From assembly GCF_000284255.1 (NCBI RefSeq), contig NC_017075.1:620001-684000 (forward strand): a stretch of 64,000 nt of DNA, in the 5' to 3' direction. Source of the DNA: Rubrivivax gelatinosus IL144. GTDB taxonomy: Bacteria > Pseudomonadota > Gammaproteobacteria > Burkholderiales > Burkholderiaceae_C. The translations under genes were made by a program, and so were the position numbers. Below, one piece after another: positions 17,800 through 25,189 of the stretch. The notes below the pieces were generated by a model. That model worked only from the letters and a program-made list of their open reading frames with translations, was not told where the DNA came from and ran no database searches. The stretch's first letter is position 1. Each line of letters starts with the position of its first letter.

Positions 17800-18285
17800 A
17801 TGAACCACGCACTCGAATCGACCATGTACGACGTCGCGCAGCTCTTCCTGCTGCCGACGCTGGCGCTGATCGCGCTGCTCTTCCTCTACGCCTTCTGGGC
17901 GCTGGGCGAGTTCCTGACGCTCGCCTGGCAGCGCCGGCGCGGCGGCGGCCGGCCGCTGCTGGCCGCCGACCGCGCCGCCGGCGGCCTGAGCGACGACGCG
18001 CTCGACCTGCACGCGCACCGGATGCTGGAAACGCAGCGCATCGCCAGCCGCGTGACGCCGATGCTGGGGCTGGTCGCGACGATGATCCCGATGGGCCCGG
18101 CGCTGAAGTCGCTGTCCGACGGCAACCTGGCGCAGGTGTCGCAGAACCTGACCGTCGCGTTCTCGGCGGTGATCCTGGCGCTGATCGCCGCGTCGATCAC
18201 CTTCTGGGTCGTCAACGTGCGCCGGCGCTGGCTGGCCGAGGAGCTGGTCGAGATCGCCGCCGCCCGCGGCAAGGCGGCGGCATGA
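17800..18285 (+). CDS. MotA/TolQ/ExbB-like proton-channel protein of hmu-type operon
   Basis: 161 residues. A first membrane segment (LFLLPTLALIALLFLYAFWAL) is followed by a cytoplasmic loop and two further segments (TPMLGLVATMIPMGPALKSL and LTVAFSAVILALIAASITFW), which carry the MotA/TolQ/ExbB signature. It is shorter than ExbB (about 240), matching the HmuU-type small members. Start ATG 17800 lies 16 bp after the CobN-like stop, and the stop overlaps the DUF2149 gene by ATGA. Probably forms a proton-motive-force unit with the DUF2149 protein. Confidence 0.83.
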   Translation: MNHALESTMYDVAQLFLLPTLALIALLFLYAFWALGEFLTLAWQRRRGGGRPLLAADRAAGGLSDDALDLHAHRMLETQRIASRVTPMLGLVATMIPMGPALKSLSDGNLAQVSQNLTVAFSAVILALIAASITFWVVNVRRRWLAEELVEIAAARGKAAA

Positions 18286-18599
18286 AGCTGCTGCACGAAG
18301 CGCAGGACGACGACCCCATCCTATCGGTCGTCAACCTGATCGACATCTTCCTCGTCGTCATCGCCGCGCTGCTGATCACGGTGGCGCAGAACCCGCTGAT
18401 GAACCCGTTCTCCAAGCGCGACGTCACGGTCATCACCGACCCCGGCAAGCCGAGCATGGAGATGGTCGTCAAGAAGGGCGAGAAGATCGAACGCTACAAG
18501 GCCAGCGGCGCCATCGGCAGCGGCGACGGTGAGAAAGCCGGCGTCGCCTACCGCATGAAGGACGGCGCCATCGTCTACGTGCCCGAAGGCGGCTCCTGA
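18282..18599 (+). CDS. DUF2149 family protein (HmuV-type), ExbD-like topology
   Basis: 105 residues with one membrane segment near the N-terminus (NLIDIFLVVIAALLITVA, residues 18-35) and a soluble C-terminal part (KKGEKIERYKASGAIGSGDG). DUF2149 proteins sit next to CobN-like and ExbB-like genes in hmu operons. The aspartate at residue 21 just at the start of the membrane helix resembles the essential aspartate of ExbD/TolR (LIDI), so this could be the ExbD counterpart of the preceding gene. Its last 25 bp overlap the tail of a convergent gene. Confidence 0.82.
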   Translation: MKLLHEAQDDDPILSVVNLIDIFLVVIAALLITVAQNPLMNPFSKRDVTVITDPGKPSMEMVVKKGEKIERYKASGAIGSGDGEKAGVAYRMKDGAIVYVPEGGS

Positions 18600-19087
18600 G
18601 CGGCGCGGCGCCAGACGGCGCCGGCGCCCGAACAGAGCAGCAGCGCCAGCAAGAGCGCGAACACCAGCACCGCGCCGCCGCGCCCGGCCGGCGCGACGCA
18701 GCCGACCAGCTGCACGAGCCAGAAGACGAAGGCCGCGACGTAGGGCAGGAACAGCGTCCAGCGGGCCGCCGTCAGCGCGCCGGGTGCGCGGTGCGCCCGC
18801 ACCATTCGCCAGTGCGGCGCGCCGGCGAAGTGCCGGTCCAGCGCACGCCACCAGGCGATCAGGTTGCGCGAAAGCACGACCTCGATCGTGCCCGCGACGA
18901 CGCTGAGCCCCAGCCCGGTGGTGGCGACCAGCGTCTTCGACGGCGGCACGCCGACGTCGTAATAGACCTTGGCCAGCGCCGCGATCGCGCCCAGGAAAAA
19001 CGGCAGCGCGATGAATCGGATCGAGCTGTGCGCGCGGATGAAGGCCAGCGTCTCGCGCACGGCGTCGTCGGCCGGATCGGGCGGCAT
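18575..19087 (-). CDS. Predicted four-helix membrane protein
   Basis: 170 residues with four hydrophobic segments (FIALPFFLGAIAALAKVYY, TLVATTGLGLSVVAGTIEVV, TLFLPYVAAFVFWLVQLVGC, AVLVFALLLALLLCSGAGAV). The second and third are separated by a basic loop (WWRALDRHFAGAPHWRMVRA). Related proteins are annotated only as hypothetical membrane proteins as far as I know. It is convergent with the heme operon and overlaps it by 25 bp. Start ATG 19087. Confidence 0.6.
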   Translation of the reverse strand: MPPDPADDAVRETLAFIRAHSSIRFIALPFFLGAIAALAKVYYDVGVPPSKTLVATTGLGLSVVAGTIEVVLSRNLIAWWRALDRHFAGAPHWRMVRAHRAPGALTAARWTLFLPYVAAFVFWLVQLVGCVAPAGRGGAVLVFALLLALLLCSGAGAVWRRAAQEPPSGT

Positions 19088-19243
19088 CGGGACCTCGCGA
19101 TGGCGGCGGACGGTGGTCCGGGAGCCCAGTGTCGCGCGCCGGCGCGGCCACCGCGTCGCGGCGAACCCGCAAACCTGTCACGAGCAAAGACCGCGTCGCC
19201 AGCGTACGATTTGCGCGAATTTGCCCCCCGACAGGAGAAGCCG

Positions 19244-19714
19244 ATGCAAGGCCACCCCGCCATCCTCGACGCGCTGAATGCGCTGCTGGTCGACGAGCTC
19301 GCCGCACGCGACCAGTACTTCATCCATTCGCGCATGCTGTCGGAGTGGGGCCTGACCAAGCTGGCCGACCGCATCGGCCACGAGATGGAAGACGAGACCG
19401 GGCACGCCGACGCGCTGATCCGCCGCATCCTGATGCTGGGCGGCACGCCGCGCATGACCCCGAACGCGCTGGACGTCGGCCACGACGTGCCGTCGATCCT
19501 GCAGAGCGACTTGGCCGTCGAGCTGCGCGTCGTGCAGCACCTGCGCGAGGTGATGGCGCTGTGCGAGGCCGAACGCGACTACGTCACGCGCGACATCCTG
19601 CTGCCGATGCTCGACGACACCGAGCAGGACCACGCCCACTGGCTGGAGCAGCAGCTGCGCCTGATCGGCCTGGTGACGCTGCCGAACTACCTGCAGAGCC
19701 AGATGGCGTCCTGA
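19244..19714 (+). CDS. bfr: Bacterioferritin-like ferritin lacking the heme-ligand methionine
   Basis: 156 residues, bacterioferritin length. Ferroxidase ligands are visible: Glu in VDELAARDQYFIH, the ETGH pair (E and H three apart) and EQDH near the C-terminus, followed by the NYLQSQ ending typical of Bfr. In Bfr the first pair reads EMKH, with Met52 binding heme; here it reads ETGH, so heme binding in the usual way is unlikely. A clear ACAGGAG ribosome site precedes ATG 19244. Iron storage near the heme-uptake locus fits with detoxifying released iron. Confidence 0.88.
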   Translation: MQGHPAILDALNALLVDELAARDQYFIHSRMLSEWGLTKLADRIGHEMEDETGHADALIRRILMLGGTPRMTPNALDVGHDVPSILQSDLAVELRVVQHLREVMALCEAERDYVTRDILLPMLDDTEQDHAHWLEQQLRLIGLVTLPNYLQSQMAS

Positions 19715-19768
19715 GGCCGGCGGAACGCGGGTTGCCGGCTCCGCGGCATCTCGACCGCGGGAGCCGGC

Positions 19769-20254
19769 ATGGACGACAAGACGATCTGGGTGCTGGTGGC
19801 CGACGAGGCCATCGCACGTTTTCTGCGCCGCCCTGACGGCGGTGGTGCGCTCGAACCGATCGAGGAGCTCACCGACCCGGCTGCGCACGCACGCGGGCGC
19901 GACCTGCGCGACGACGCCGTGGGCCGCCGTACCGGCGGCGTGCCGGCCGGTGCGCCGGAGAGCGCGCGCGGCGGCACGGCCACCGCGTCGGCCGGCGAGG
20001 ACGAGCGCCACCACGAAGCCGAGAGCTTCGCGCGCCGCGTCGCCGCGCGGCTGCACGAGGCGGCGCTGGCGCACCGCTTCGACGAACTGCACCTGGCCGC
20101 CGCGCCGCGTTTTCTCGGCCTGCTGCGCAAGGCGTTTTCGCCGCAGGTGCAGCAGCGCCTGGGGCGGCAGTTCGACAAGGACCTGGTGCAGGTCGACAAC
20201 GCCGAGCTGGCCGAACGTTTCTTCCCGCGGCCCAGGCGGGCCGGGACCGGTTGA
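19769..20254 (+). CDS. Host attachment family protein (PF10116-like)
   Basis: 161 residues. The N-terminal WVLVADEAIARFLRR and the C-terminal LHLAAAPRFLGLLRKAF and QRLGRQFDKDLVQVDNAELAE are the conserved blocks of the family named for a protein needed for plant attachment in Agrobacterium. The fold resembles release-factor/Pelota domains. There is a variable, low-complexity middle (GGVPAGAPESARGGTATA). Function in this organism is unknown. Single gene between bacterioferritin and a convergent putative defence pair. Confidence 0.82.
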   Translation: MDDKTIWVLVADEAIARFLRRPDGGGALEPIEELTDPAAHARGRDLRDDAVGRRTGGVPAGAPESARGGTATASAGEDERHHEAESFARRVAARLHEAALAHRFDELHLAAAPRFLGLLRKAFSPQVQQRLGRQFDKDLVQVDNAELAERFFPRPRRAGTG

Positions 20255-20269
20255 AGCCGGAGCAGTTGC

Positions 20270-20860
20270 TCAGTTCGCTGACGCGGCCGCTCGGTCCCAC
20301 TCCGAGCAGAGTTTGCGGAAAGACCGGCTGTTCGTGAACGCCTGTTCGAGGTCCATCCTGGCCGAGAAGGCTGGCTGGTCGGTCGTCTCGCCGTAGCTTG
20401 CGCTACCCATCCTGAGACGCATCCAGCCTTTCGCGTCACGCGGCGATTCCGCTGCGATGGTTTCATTCGGGTCGAAACGAAACCCTCGGTGCCCGTCCAG
20501 CGAGGCCGCAGCGGCAATGAACCAAGCCTCATACTCTCGGTTGGCAAACACCACCGAGACGCTGCGGTGCGGAACGATTCGAACGGCATCTGCCAGCACG
20601 GCGGCCGCCCTTTGTGCAGGGCAGTCATCGTCGGCGTCGAAGAGCACGAGGATCCAGTCGCCTTGGCCGGACTTGGCTGCTGCGAGCTGCAGGTGGCGTT
20701 CGAACTCCTCCGGGCGGTTCAGAAAGCGGTCCCGCCTGACGCGGATCGGCTGCGCGATCTCCGCGTAGAGCTCCGGTGAGCGCCATTGCGCGATCCGACG
20801 CAGTAGCACGGGCAGCGCGGCGACTTCGCCGTCGCCTTCTACGATAGCCACGACCTTCAT
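20270..20860 (-). CDS. DUF4276 family protein, Toprim-like (putative defence effector)
   Basis: 196 residues. The start VVAIVEGDGEVAALPVLLRR carries the acidic EGxxE pattern, and DWILVLFDADDDCP carries a DxD pattern, the two acidic motifs of Toprim-type nucleases. FANREYEAWFIAAAASL is the block I associate with DUF4276. It overlaps the upstream ATPase gene by ATGA on the same strand. ATPase plus Toprim pairs (OLD, PARIS AriA/AriB, AbiL-type) are phage-defence systems, so an effector role is plausible but unproven. Codon use is less G+C-rich than the neighbours, which suggests acquisition by transfer. Confidence 0.75.
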   Translation of the reverse strand: MKVVAIVEGDGEVAALPVLLRRIAQWRSPELYAEIAQPIRVRRDRFLNRPEEFERHLQLAAAKSGQGDWILVLFDADDDCPAQRAAAVLADAVRIVPHRSVSVVFANREYEAWFIAAAASLDGHRGFRFDPNETIAAESPRDAKGWMRLRMGSASYGETTDQPAFSARMDLEQAFTNSRSFRKLCSEWDRAAASAN

Positions 20861-22068
20861 CGTGCAAGGTTGCCGAAGAGTTCCGTCTGGCGCGCCTGCT
20901 GTTCCGCCAGCATCTTGCGATCGGGCGCCAACTGGTTCAGTCTCAGCAACTCCCCCGGAGAAAACAGCTGCCGGCGCAGGACGTCTCGTGAAGCTTCATC
21001 CAGCGGAGCGATCCGAGTTTCTCCACCTTCTGAAGCGACGGCAAGGAACGAGTCCGCCGGAATGTTCCGATCGTCCAGCAGGTCCGGGCTATGGCTGGTG
21101 ACGATGATCTGCGTGTTTTGGGACGCGCGGGACAGCGCTTCGCGCAGTGCAGAACTGGCGGCCGGATGCAACGCCGTTTCAGGTTCCTCGATGCCGACGA
21201 GGCTAGGTGCGTAATCCCGGTTGGCCTGGAACAGCGCGACGAGTACGCCGAGTGCTCGAAGAGTGCCGTCCGACATGTTCTGAGCCAGGAATCGCCAAGG
21301 GTGGTTGGAGCCGGCCATATCTTGGCGGAACTCCAGTGTTTCCATCGGACCGACCTGCTTGCGCTCTATGCCCTCCACCATCGGTACGACGGTCCGCAGG
21401 TACTCCTGGATGATGGCGGTCTGGCCAGCTGCGACTCGCTCCAAGTGGCCGATGACGCTGGCGATGTTCTCCCCTGCAGGCTTGAGAAGACGACCTTCCT
21501 GTGGCTTTTGCAACTCGCGCATCAGCTTTGGGTTCAGGTTGTAGAAACCCATAGACGACAGGGCGTCGAAAACTGGCCGGAATACCGCTAGACCTGATGC
21601 CGCTACCAAGGCTAGGCGGTCCGAGGTCACGGCCGGGAAGCTGCTTTCGCTGCTGTCGCGCAGTTGGCCGCGGTCGATCCGGAAGAATGGGCCGCGGCCG
21701 ATGCCGCCGATGACGCATTCCTCGGTGAAGACCTCATAGCCACGGTCTTTCAGCGCGCCAATATTGAACGCATAGTGTCCGCACTGGCCCCCTGGAAGTT
21801 CGAACTCCAGCCGGATGCCGAAGTGCTTCGGATGGCCGTTCGAACGCCGCCTAACCTCGTTGAGCCCTCCACGCTCGTTGATGGCGTTGTCCAGCGAACC
21901 GTTCAGTGCGTCGCGCACCAGATGCAGGGCGTCGAGGAAGTTGCTCTTGCCTGAGCCGTTGACCCCAACGAGATAGGTCAGCGCGTGCAGCTCAACGTCA
22001 CAGCTGCCGATGCTCTTGTAGTTGCGCAGGATGACGCGCTTCAGGAAGGTCCTGGGGGTCGGTGTCAT
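20857..22068 (-). CDS. AAA_21/OLD-like SMC-type ATPase (putative defence sensor)
   Basis: 403 residues from ATG 22068. N-terminal VILRNYKSIGSCDVEL and Walker A VGVNGSGKSNFLDAL define the SMC/RecF-like ABC ATPase class. The signature region is MSDGTLRALGVLVALFQ, Walker B is SLVGIEEPETALHPA, and the D/H-loop is TQIIVTSHSPDLLDD. This is the layout of AAA_21 partners of DUF4276, RloB and DUF4435 proteins. A start 33 bp upstream is possible but adds only MPRPPGTSTTT. It overlaps the DUF4276 gene by ATGA. Likely senses or remodels DNA and controls the partner; specificity unknown. Confidence 0.82.
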   Translation of the reverse strand: MTPTPRTFLKRVILRNYKSIGSCDVELHALTYLVGVNGSGKSNFLDALHLVRDALNGSLDNAINERGGLNEVRRRSNGHPKHFGIRLEFELPGGQCGHYAFNIGALKDRGYEVFTEECVIGGIGRGPFFRIDRGQLRDSSESSFPAVTSDRLALVAASGLAVFRPVFDALSSMGFYNLNPKLMRELQKPQEGRLLKPAGENIASVIGHLERVAAGQTAIIQEYLRTVVPMVEGIERKQVGPMETLEFRQDMAGSNHPWRFLAQNMSDGTLRALGVLVALFQANRDYAPSLVGIEEPETALHPAASSALREALSRASQNTQIIVTSHSPDLLDDRNIPADSFLAVASEGGETRIAPLDEASRDVLRRQLFSPGELLRLNQLAPDRKMLAEQQARQTELFGNLAR

Positions 22069-22282
22069 GGTTGTCGTCGATGTGCCCGGCGGACGTGGCA
22101 ATTCTGTGGCATCCCGTTAGTTGCGGGGCTTGAGGCAAGGGCGTGGGCTGTCCAGCCGGCGCCTTTATGCCCTTGGCGCATCTTAGGGTCAGCAAGCCTG
22201 GGGTCCACCGCCGAGTGTCGCGCTCGTCCCGACCATTCTCATGGTCTGCCGATGTAACGGTCTGCCGCAGCGCTCAACCGCC

Positions 22283-22327
22283 GCGTCTCCCGGCCGAAGA
22301 GCCGGGATCGGCGACGGCGGGAGACGC
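22283..22327 (+). promoter_or_regulatory. Strong hairpin directly before metallopeptidase start
   Basis: GCGTCTCCCG (22283-22292) pairs perfectly with CGGGAGACGC (22318-22327), and an inner CCGGC/GCCGG pair extends the fold. The downstream arm ends 2 bp before GTG 22330 and 11 bp before ATG 22339, so in RNA it could mask the ribosome site. It could equally be the terminator of an upstream transcript. Confidence 0.45.
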
Positions 22328-22329
22328 AG

Positions 22330-22962
22330 GTGCGGCAGATGATGTTGATGGGCTGGATGCTCGCCACGGCGCTGCCCGCGGCCGCCGGTGGGCTGACGGC
22401 CACCGAGACCCGCTGGCTGCGTGGTGCCGCGCCGGTGCTGGCCGATGCCGAGGCGCGCGGCCTGCCGCTGGACATCGTCGTGCAGCCGCAGCCCACCACC
22501 GGGCTGGCGCCGCTGGCGCTGGGTTTCGTCGACGGGCGCTGCAAGTTCGTGCTGTCGATGCGCGCCAATCCCGAGTCTGAAGCGACGCTGGAACGCCTGC
22601 CACCCGGCCGCGAAGACGCGGCTCTGGAGCTGATGGCCGCGCACGAGGTCGCGCACTGCGAACGCCACGTGCAGGGCGCCTGGCACGGCCGCCCGCCGGG
22701 CGCCGACGCAGCCACCGACCCCGAGCGCCGCGAAGAAGCCTGGGCCGATCTCGCCGGCCTGGCCTGGATCCAGGCCCGCCGCCCGGCCGACTACGCCGCG
22801 CTGCACGCCTGGCTGGTGGCCGAACGCCAGCGCGACCGCCTGCCCGGCGGCGCGCACGACACGCTGGACTGGGTGGACGCCGCCGCCAGCGGGCTGGACG
22901 CCGCGTCCCCGCTGGCCGCCGCGGCGGCCTTGTGGGCGCGTGTCGCGGCCGCGGCACGCTGA
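22330..22962 (+). CDS. Secreted putative zinc metallopeptidase (HExxH)
   Basis: 210 residues. A short signal peptide (MLMGWMLATALPAAAGG) precedes a domain with AAHEVAHCERH, a HExxH zinc motif, near residue 113 and a later EEAWADLAGLAW that could supply the third ligand (E or D), as in gluzincin-like folds. I cannot place it in a named family. The frame opens at GTG 22330 and also has ATG 22339 and ATG 22348; the start is uncertain because a hairpin lies immediately upstream. No obvious operon partner. Confidence 0.6.
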   Translation: MRQMMLMGWMLATALPAAAGGLTATETRWLRGAAPVLADAEARGLPLDIVVQPQPTTGLAPLALGFVDGRCKFVLSMRANPESEATLERLPPGREDAALELMAAHEVAHCERHVQGAWHGRPPGADAATDPERREEAWADLAGLAWIQARRPADYAALHAWLVAERQRDRLPGGAHDTLDWVDAAASGLDAASPLAAAAALWARVAAAAR

Positions 22963-23076
22963 GATTCAACGTCGGCGCTCCCGGCGCCGATAACGGGGCA
23001 TGACTCCCCGCGACAGCCTGCGCGTGGCATGCTGCGGCGCGCCGATGCCGCCTCGAACCCGCTCCCGCCCCGGCCG

Positions 23077-24099
23077 ATGATCCGCCACCTGATGCGCATG
23101 CGCCGCGCCGCGCGTATTGCCACCGCGCTGCCGTCCAAGGAGCTGCTGCTGGCCGAGATCGGCCGCCACGCCGGCCCCGACGGCCGCATCGTGCGTGCCG
23201 ACCCGCTGCCGGCGATCGTCGTCGCGGTGCTGGCGGTGCTCGTCGCGGCCTGGCGCCACCAGGCCGGCGAAGACGGCCAGGCGCTGGCCGCGCTGCTCGT
23301 CGCGCTGCTGGCCGGCGGCCTGCCGGTGGCCGCCTTCGCGGCGCGGCGGCGCTTCATCGATACCGTGCTCGGCCAGGCGGCGATGCTCGACCGCGGCCTG
23401 AGCGCGGTGCAGCGTGACGGCCGCGCGCTGTGGCGCGACTGGCGCGAGCGTTTCCCCGACTTCGAGCGCGGCGACGAAGGCCAGAGCATCGACCGCCTCG
23501 TCGAAGGCGAGTGGACCGACGAAGCCGGCCGGCCGCACACGATGGCCTGCTACCGCTTCAGCTGGGTCGAGGTCCAGCACAGCAGCCGGACCGACGCCGA
23601 CGGCAAGCAGCACGACGAGACGCAGCGCACGACGCACTACCGCCACGGCGTCGTCGTCTCGCTGGCGCCGCCGCTGACGCTGGCGGTGTCCGAAGTGCGC
23701 AAGCCGAAGATGCCGGTGGCCTGGAGCACCGCATCGATCGAGTTCGGCGAGCGCTGGCGTGTCGGCGCGGCCAGCGAGATGCAGGCCGCGCGCCTGCTGA
23801 CGCCGTCCGTCGTGCAGACCTTCGTCGAGACCGGGCGCCACTTCCGCGCGCTGGACCTGCACTTCGCCGGCGAGCAGGGCTGCATCTCGTTCTCCGACGA
23901 CGACCTGCTCGTGCGCGCCGACGCCCGCCAGCGCACCGACCGCCTCGACGATCTGCGCTGGCGCGTGCGTTCGACGGCGACGATGCCCAAGCTCGAGGCG
24001 CTGACGACGCTGCTGCGCACGCTGTGCGATGCCGCCGACGGGCTGCAGCCGCGCGCCGAGCCCGCGCCCCCGATCCCGAACCGAAAGGCCTTCCCGTGA
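23077..24099 (+). CDS. DUF3137-like membrane protein, partner of LemA
   Basis: 340 residues from ATG 23077. Two close membrane segments (LPAIVVAVLAVLVAAW and ALAALLVALLAGGLPVAAF, about residues 45-88) precede a long soluble domain with FRALDLHFAGEQGCISFSDD. Such proteins often sit next to lemA (family knowledge); the reaction is unknown. The stop overlaps the lemA-like GTG start (GTGA), so the two are translationally coupled. A start at 23029 is possible but would put an Arg/Pro-rich leader in front. Confidence 0.65.
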   Translation: MIRHLMRMRRAARIATALPSKELLLAEIGRHAGPDGRIVRADPLPAIVVAVLAVLVAAWRHQAGEDGQALAALLVALLAGGLPVAAFAARRRFIDTVLGQAAMLDRGLSAVQRDGRALWRDWRERFPDFERGDEGQSIDRLVEGEWTDEAGRPHTMACYRFSWVEVQHSSRTDADGKQHDETQRTTHYRHGVVVSLAPPLTLAVSEVRKPKMPVAWSTASIEFGERWRVGAASEMQAARLLTPSVVQTFVETGRHFRALDLHFAGEQGCISFSDDDLLVRADARQRTDRLDDLRWRVRSTATMPKLEALTTLLRTLCDAADGLQPRAEPAPPIPNRKAFP

Positions 24100-24662
24100 A
24101 CACCACCCTGATCGTCGTGCTGGCCGCCATCGCCGTCGCTGCCGGCGTCGTCGTCATCCACAACGGCATCGTCTCGCGCCGCAACGCGGTGCGCCGCGCC
24201 TGGGCCGACGTGCTGGCCTACGAACGCCAGAAGCAGCAGACTCTGCCCAAGCTGGAGGAGCTGGTCGGCTCCTACCAGGAGTACGAACGCGGCCTGCTGA
24301 CCAGCGTGACGCAGCTGCGCGAGAGCCTGGGCCGCCTGGGCGCGCAGCCCGACGGCATCGCGCTGGCCCAGGCCGAACGCGCCAGCGCCGAGCTGCTGAA
24401 GAGCCTGCGCATCGCCGTCGAGGCCTACCCCGAGCTGCAGGCCGCCGGCGCCTTGCGCGATCTGATGGCCCAGCTCGTGGACCTGCAGAAGGAAGTGACG
24501 GCGGCGCTGACGATCTTCAGCCGCAACGTCGAGCTCTACAACACCGGGCTGGAAGTGTTCCCGGCCTCGCTGGTCAACGCGGCGGTCACGCGCGCGCAGC
24601 CGGTCGAGCCTTTCACCGACCCGCGCGCGGCCTCGGCCTTCGACTACCGCCCGCGGCTCTGA
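24096..24662 (+). CDS. LemA family protein
   Basis: 188 residues starting at GTG 24096, which overlaps the preceding stop. One N-terminal membrane segment (TLIVVLAAIAVAAGVVVIHNG) is followed by the helical LemA domain: NAVRRAWADVLAYERQKQQT, LPKLEELVGSYQEYERGLLT and VELYNTGLEVFPASLVN. Members are cell-envelope proteins of unknown biochemical role; the loss of the usual NxY..R..FP motif is only slight here (YNTGLEVFPASL). Coupled to the DUF3137-like gene. Confidence 0.85.
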   Translation: MNTTLIVVLAAIAVAAGVVVIHNGIVSRRNAVRRAWADVLAYERQKQQTLPKLEELVGSYQEYERGLLTSVTQLRESLGRLGAQPDGIALAQAERASAELLKSLRIAVEAYPELQAAGALRDLMAQLVDLQKEVTAALTIFSRNVELYNTGLEVFPASLVNAAVTRAQPVEPFTDPRAASAFDYRPRL

Positions 24663-24669
24663 GCCGGAT

Positions 24670-25098
24670 TCAGCGCGTGCGCCAGGCGTGGTGACAGGCG
24701 ACGCAGGTCGTCGTCAGCTCGCCCAGTCGGCGCAGCGCCAGTGCCTGGTCGCCGGCTTTCGCCGCTTCGGCGAAACGGCTGGCGGCCTGATGGCCGTCGA
24801 TGCCCATGCGGTGCATCGCCTGCGGCATCTGCGGCCCGGGGCGGGCGTCCATCGGCAGCGAGCGGTTGCGGCCCATCGCGCCGAAGCCGAGCTCGGTGTC
24901 GGCCACCACCGCGGCCTCGGCCAGCTTGCCGTCGGCCACCAGCGTGATCAGCTCGTTGAGCGCACGCAGGTTGCCCAGCATCTCGTCGCGCAGCGTGGCC
25001 TGCGCTGCCGGCGTCAGCGGCGCGAGCGTGCGGCCGTCCTCGGCGGCGAAGACGGTGGGGGCGCAGACGAGACAGGCGAGGGCGAAGGCACGGCGCAT
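24670..25098 (-). CDS. Periplasmic class II (c'-like) cytochrome c
   Basis: 142 residues: a signal peptide ending at VFAAED, an all-helical body, and the heme-binding motif CVACH only about ten residues from the C-terminus (TTTCVACHHAWRTR). A C-terminal CxxCH in a four-helix protein is the cytochrome c' / c-556 layout. Such proteins carry electrons or bind NO. An axial methionine near the N-terminus (LRDEMLGNL) would favour a low-spin c-556 type. Start ATG 25098. Convergent with the LemA gene. Confidence 0.75.
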   Translation of the reverse strand: MRRAFALACLVCAPTVFAAEDGRTLAPLTPAAQATLRDEMLGNLRALNELITLVADGKLAEAAVVADTELGFGAMGRNRSLPMDARPGPQMPQAMHRMGIDGHQAASRFAEAAKAGDQALALRRLGELTTTCVACHHAWRTR

Positions 25099-25189
25099 GA
25101 CGGGCTCCGGGAAAGCTGACGCCGCGATGCTACCCCCGGGGGTTTCGGGGCCGGCTGCGGGGCCTCCCGGGACGTGGCCCAATCGGCGC

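Noticed and set aside
13767-17825. A 1352-codon open frame antisense to the CobN-like gene
   Set aside because: It is Ala/Arg/Gly/His-rich, has no recognisable domain, and lies entirely opposite a clearly coding gene; frames like this are normal in 70 % G+C DNA.
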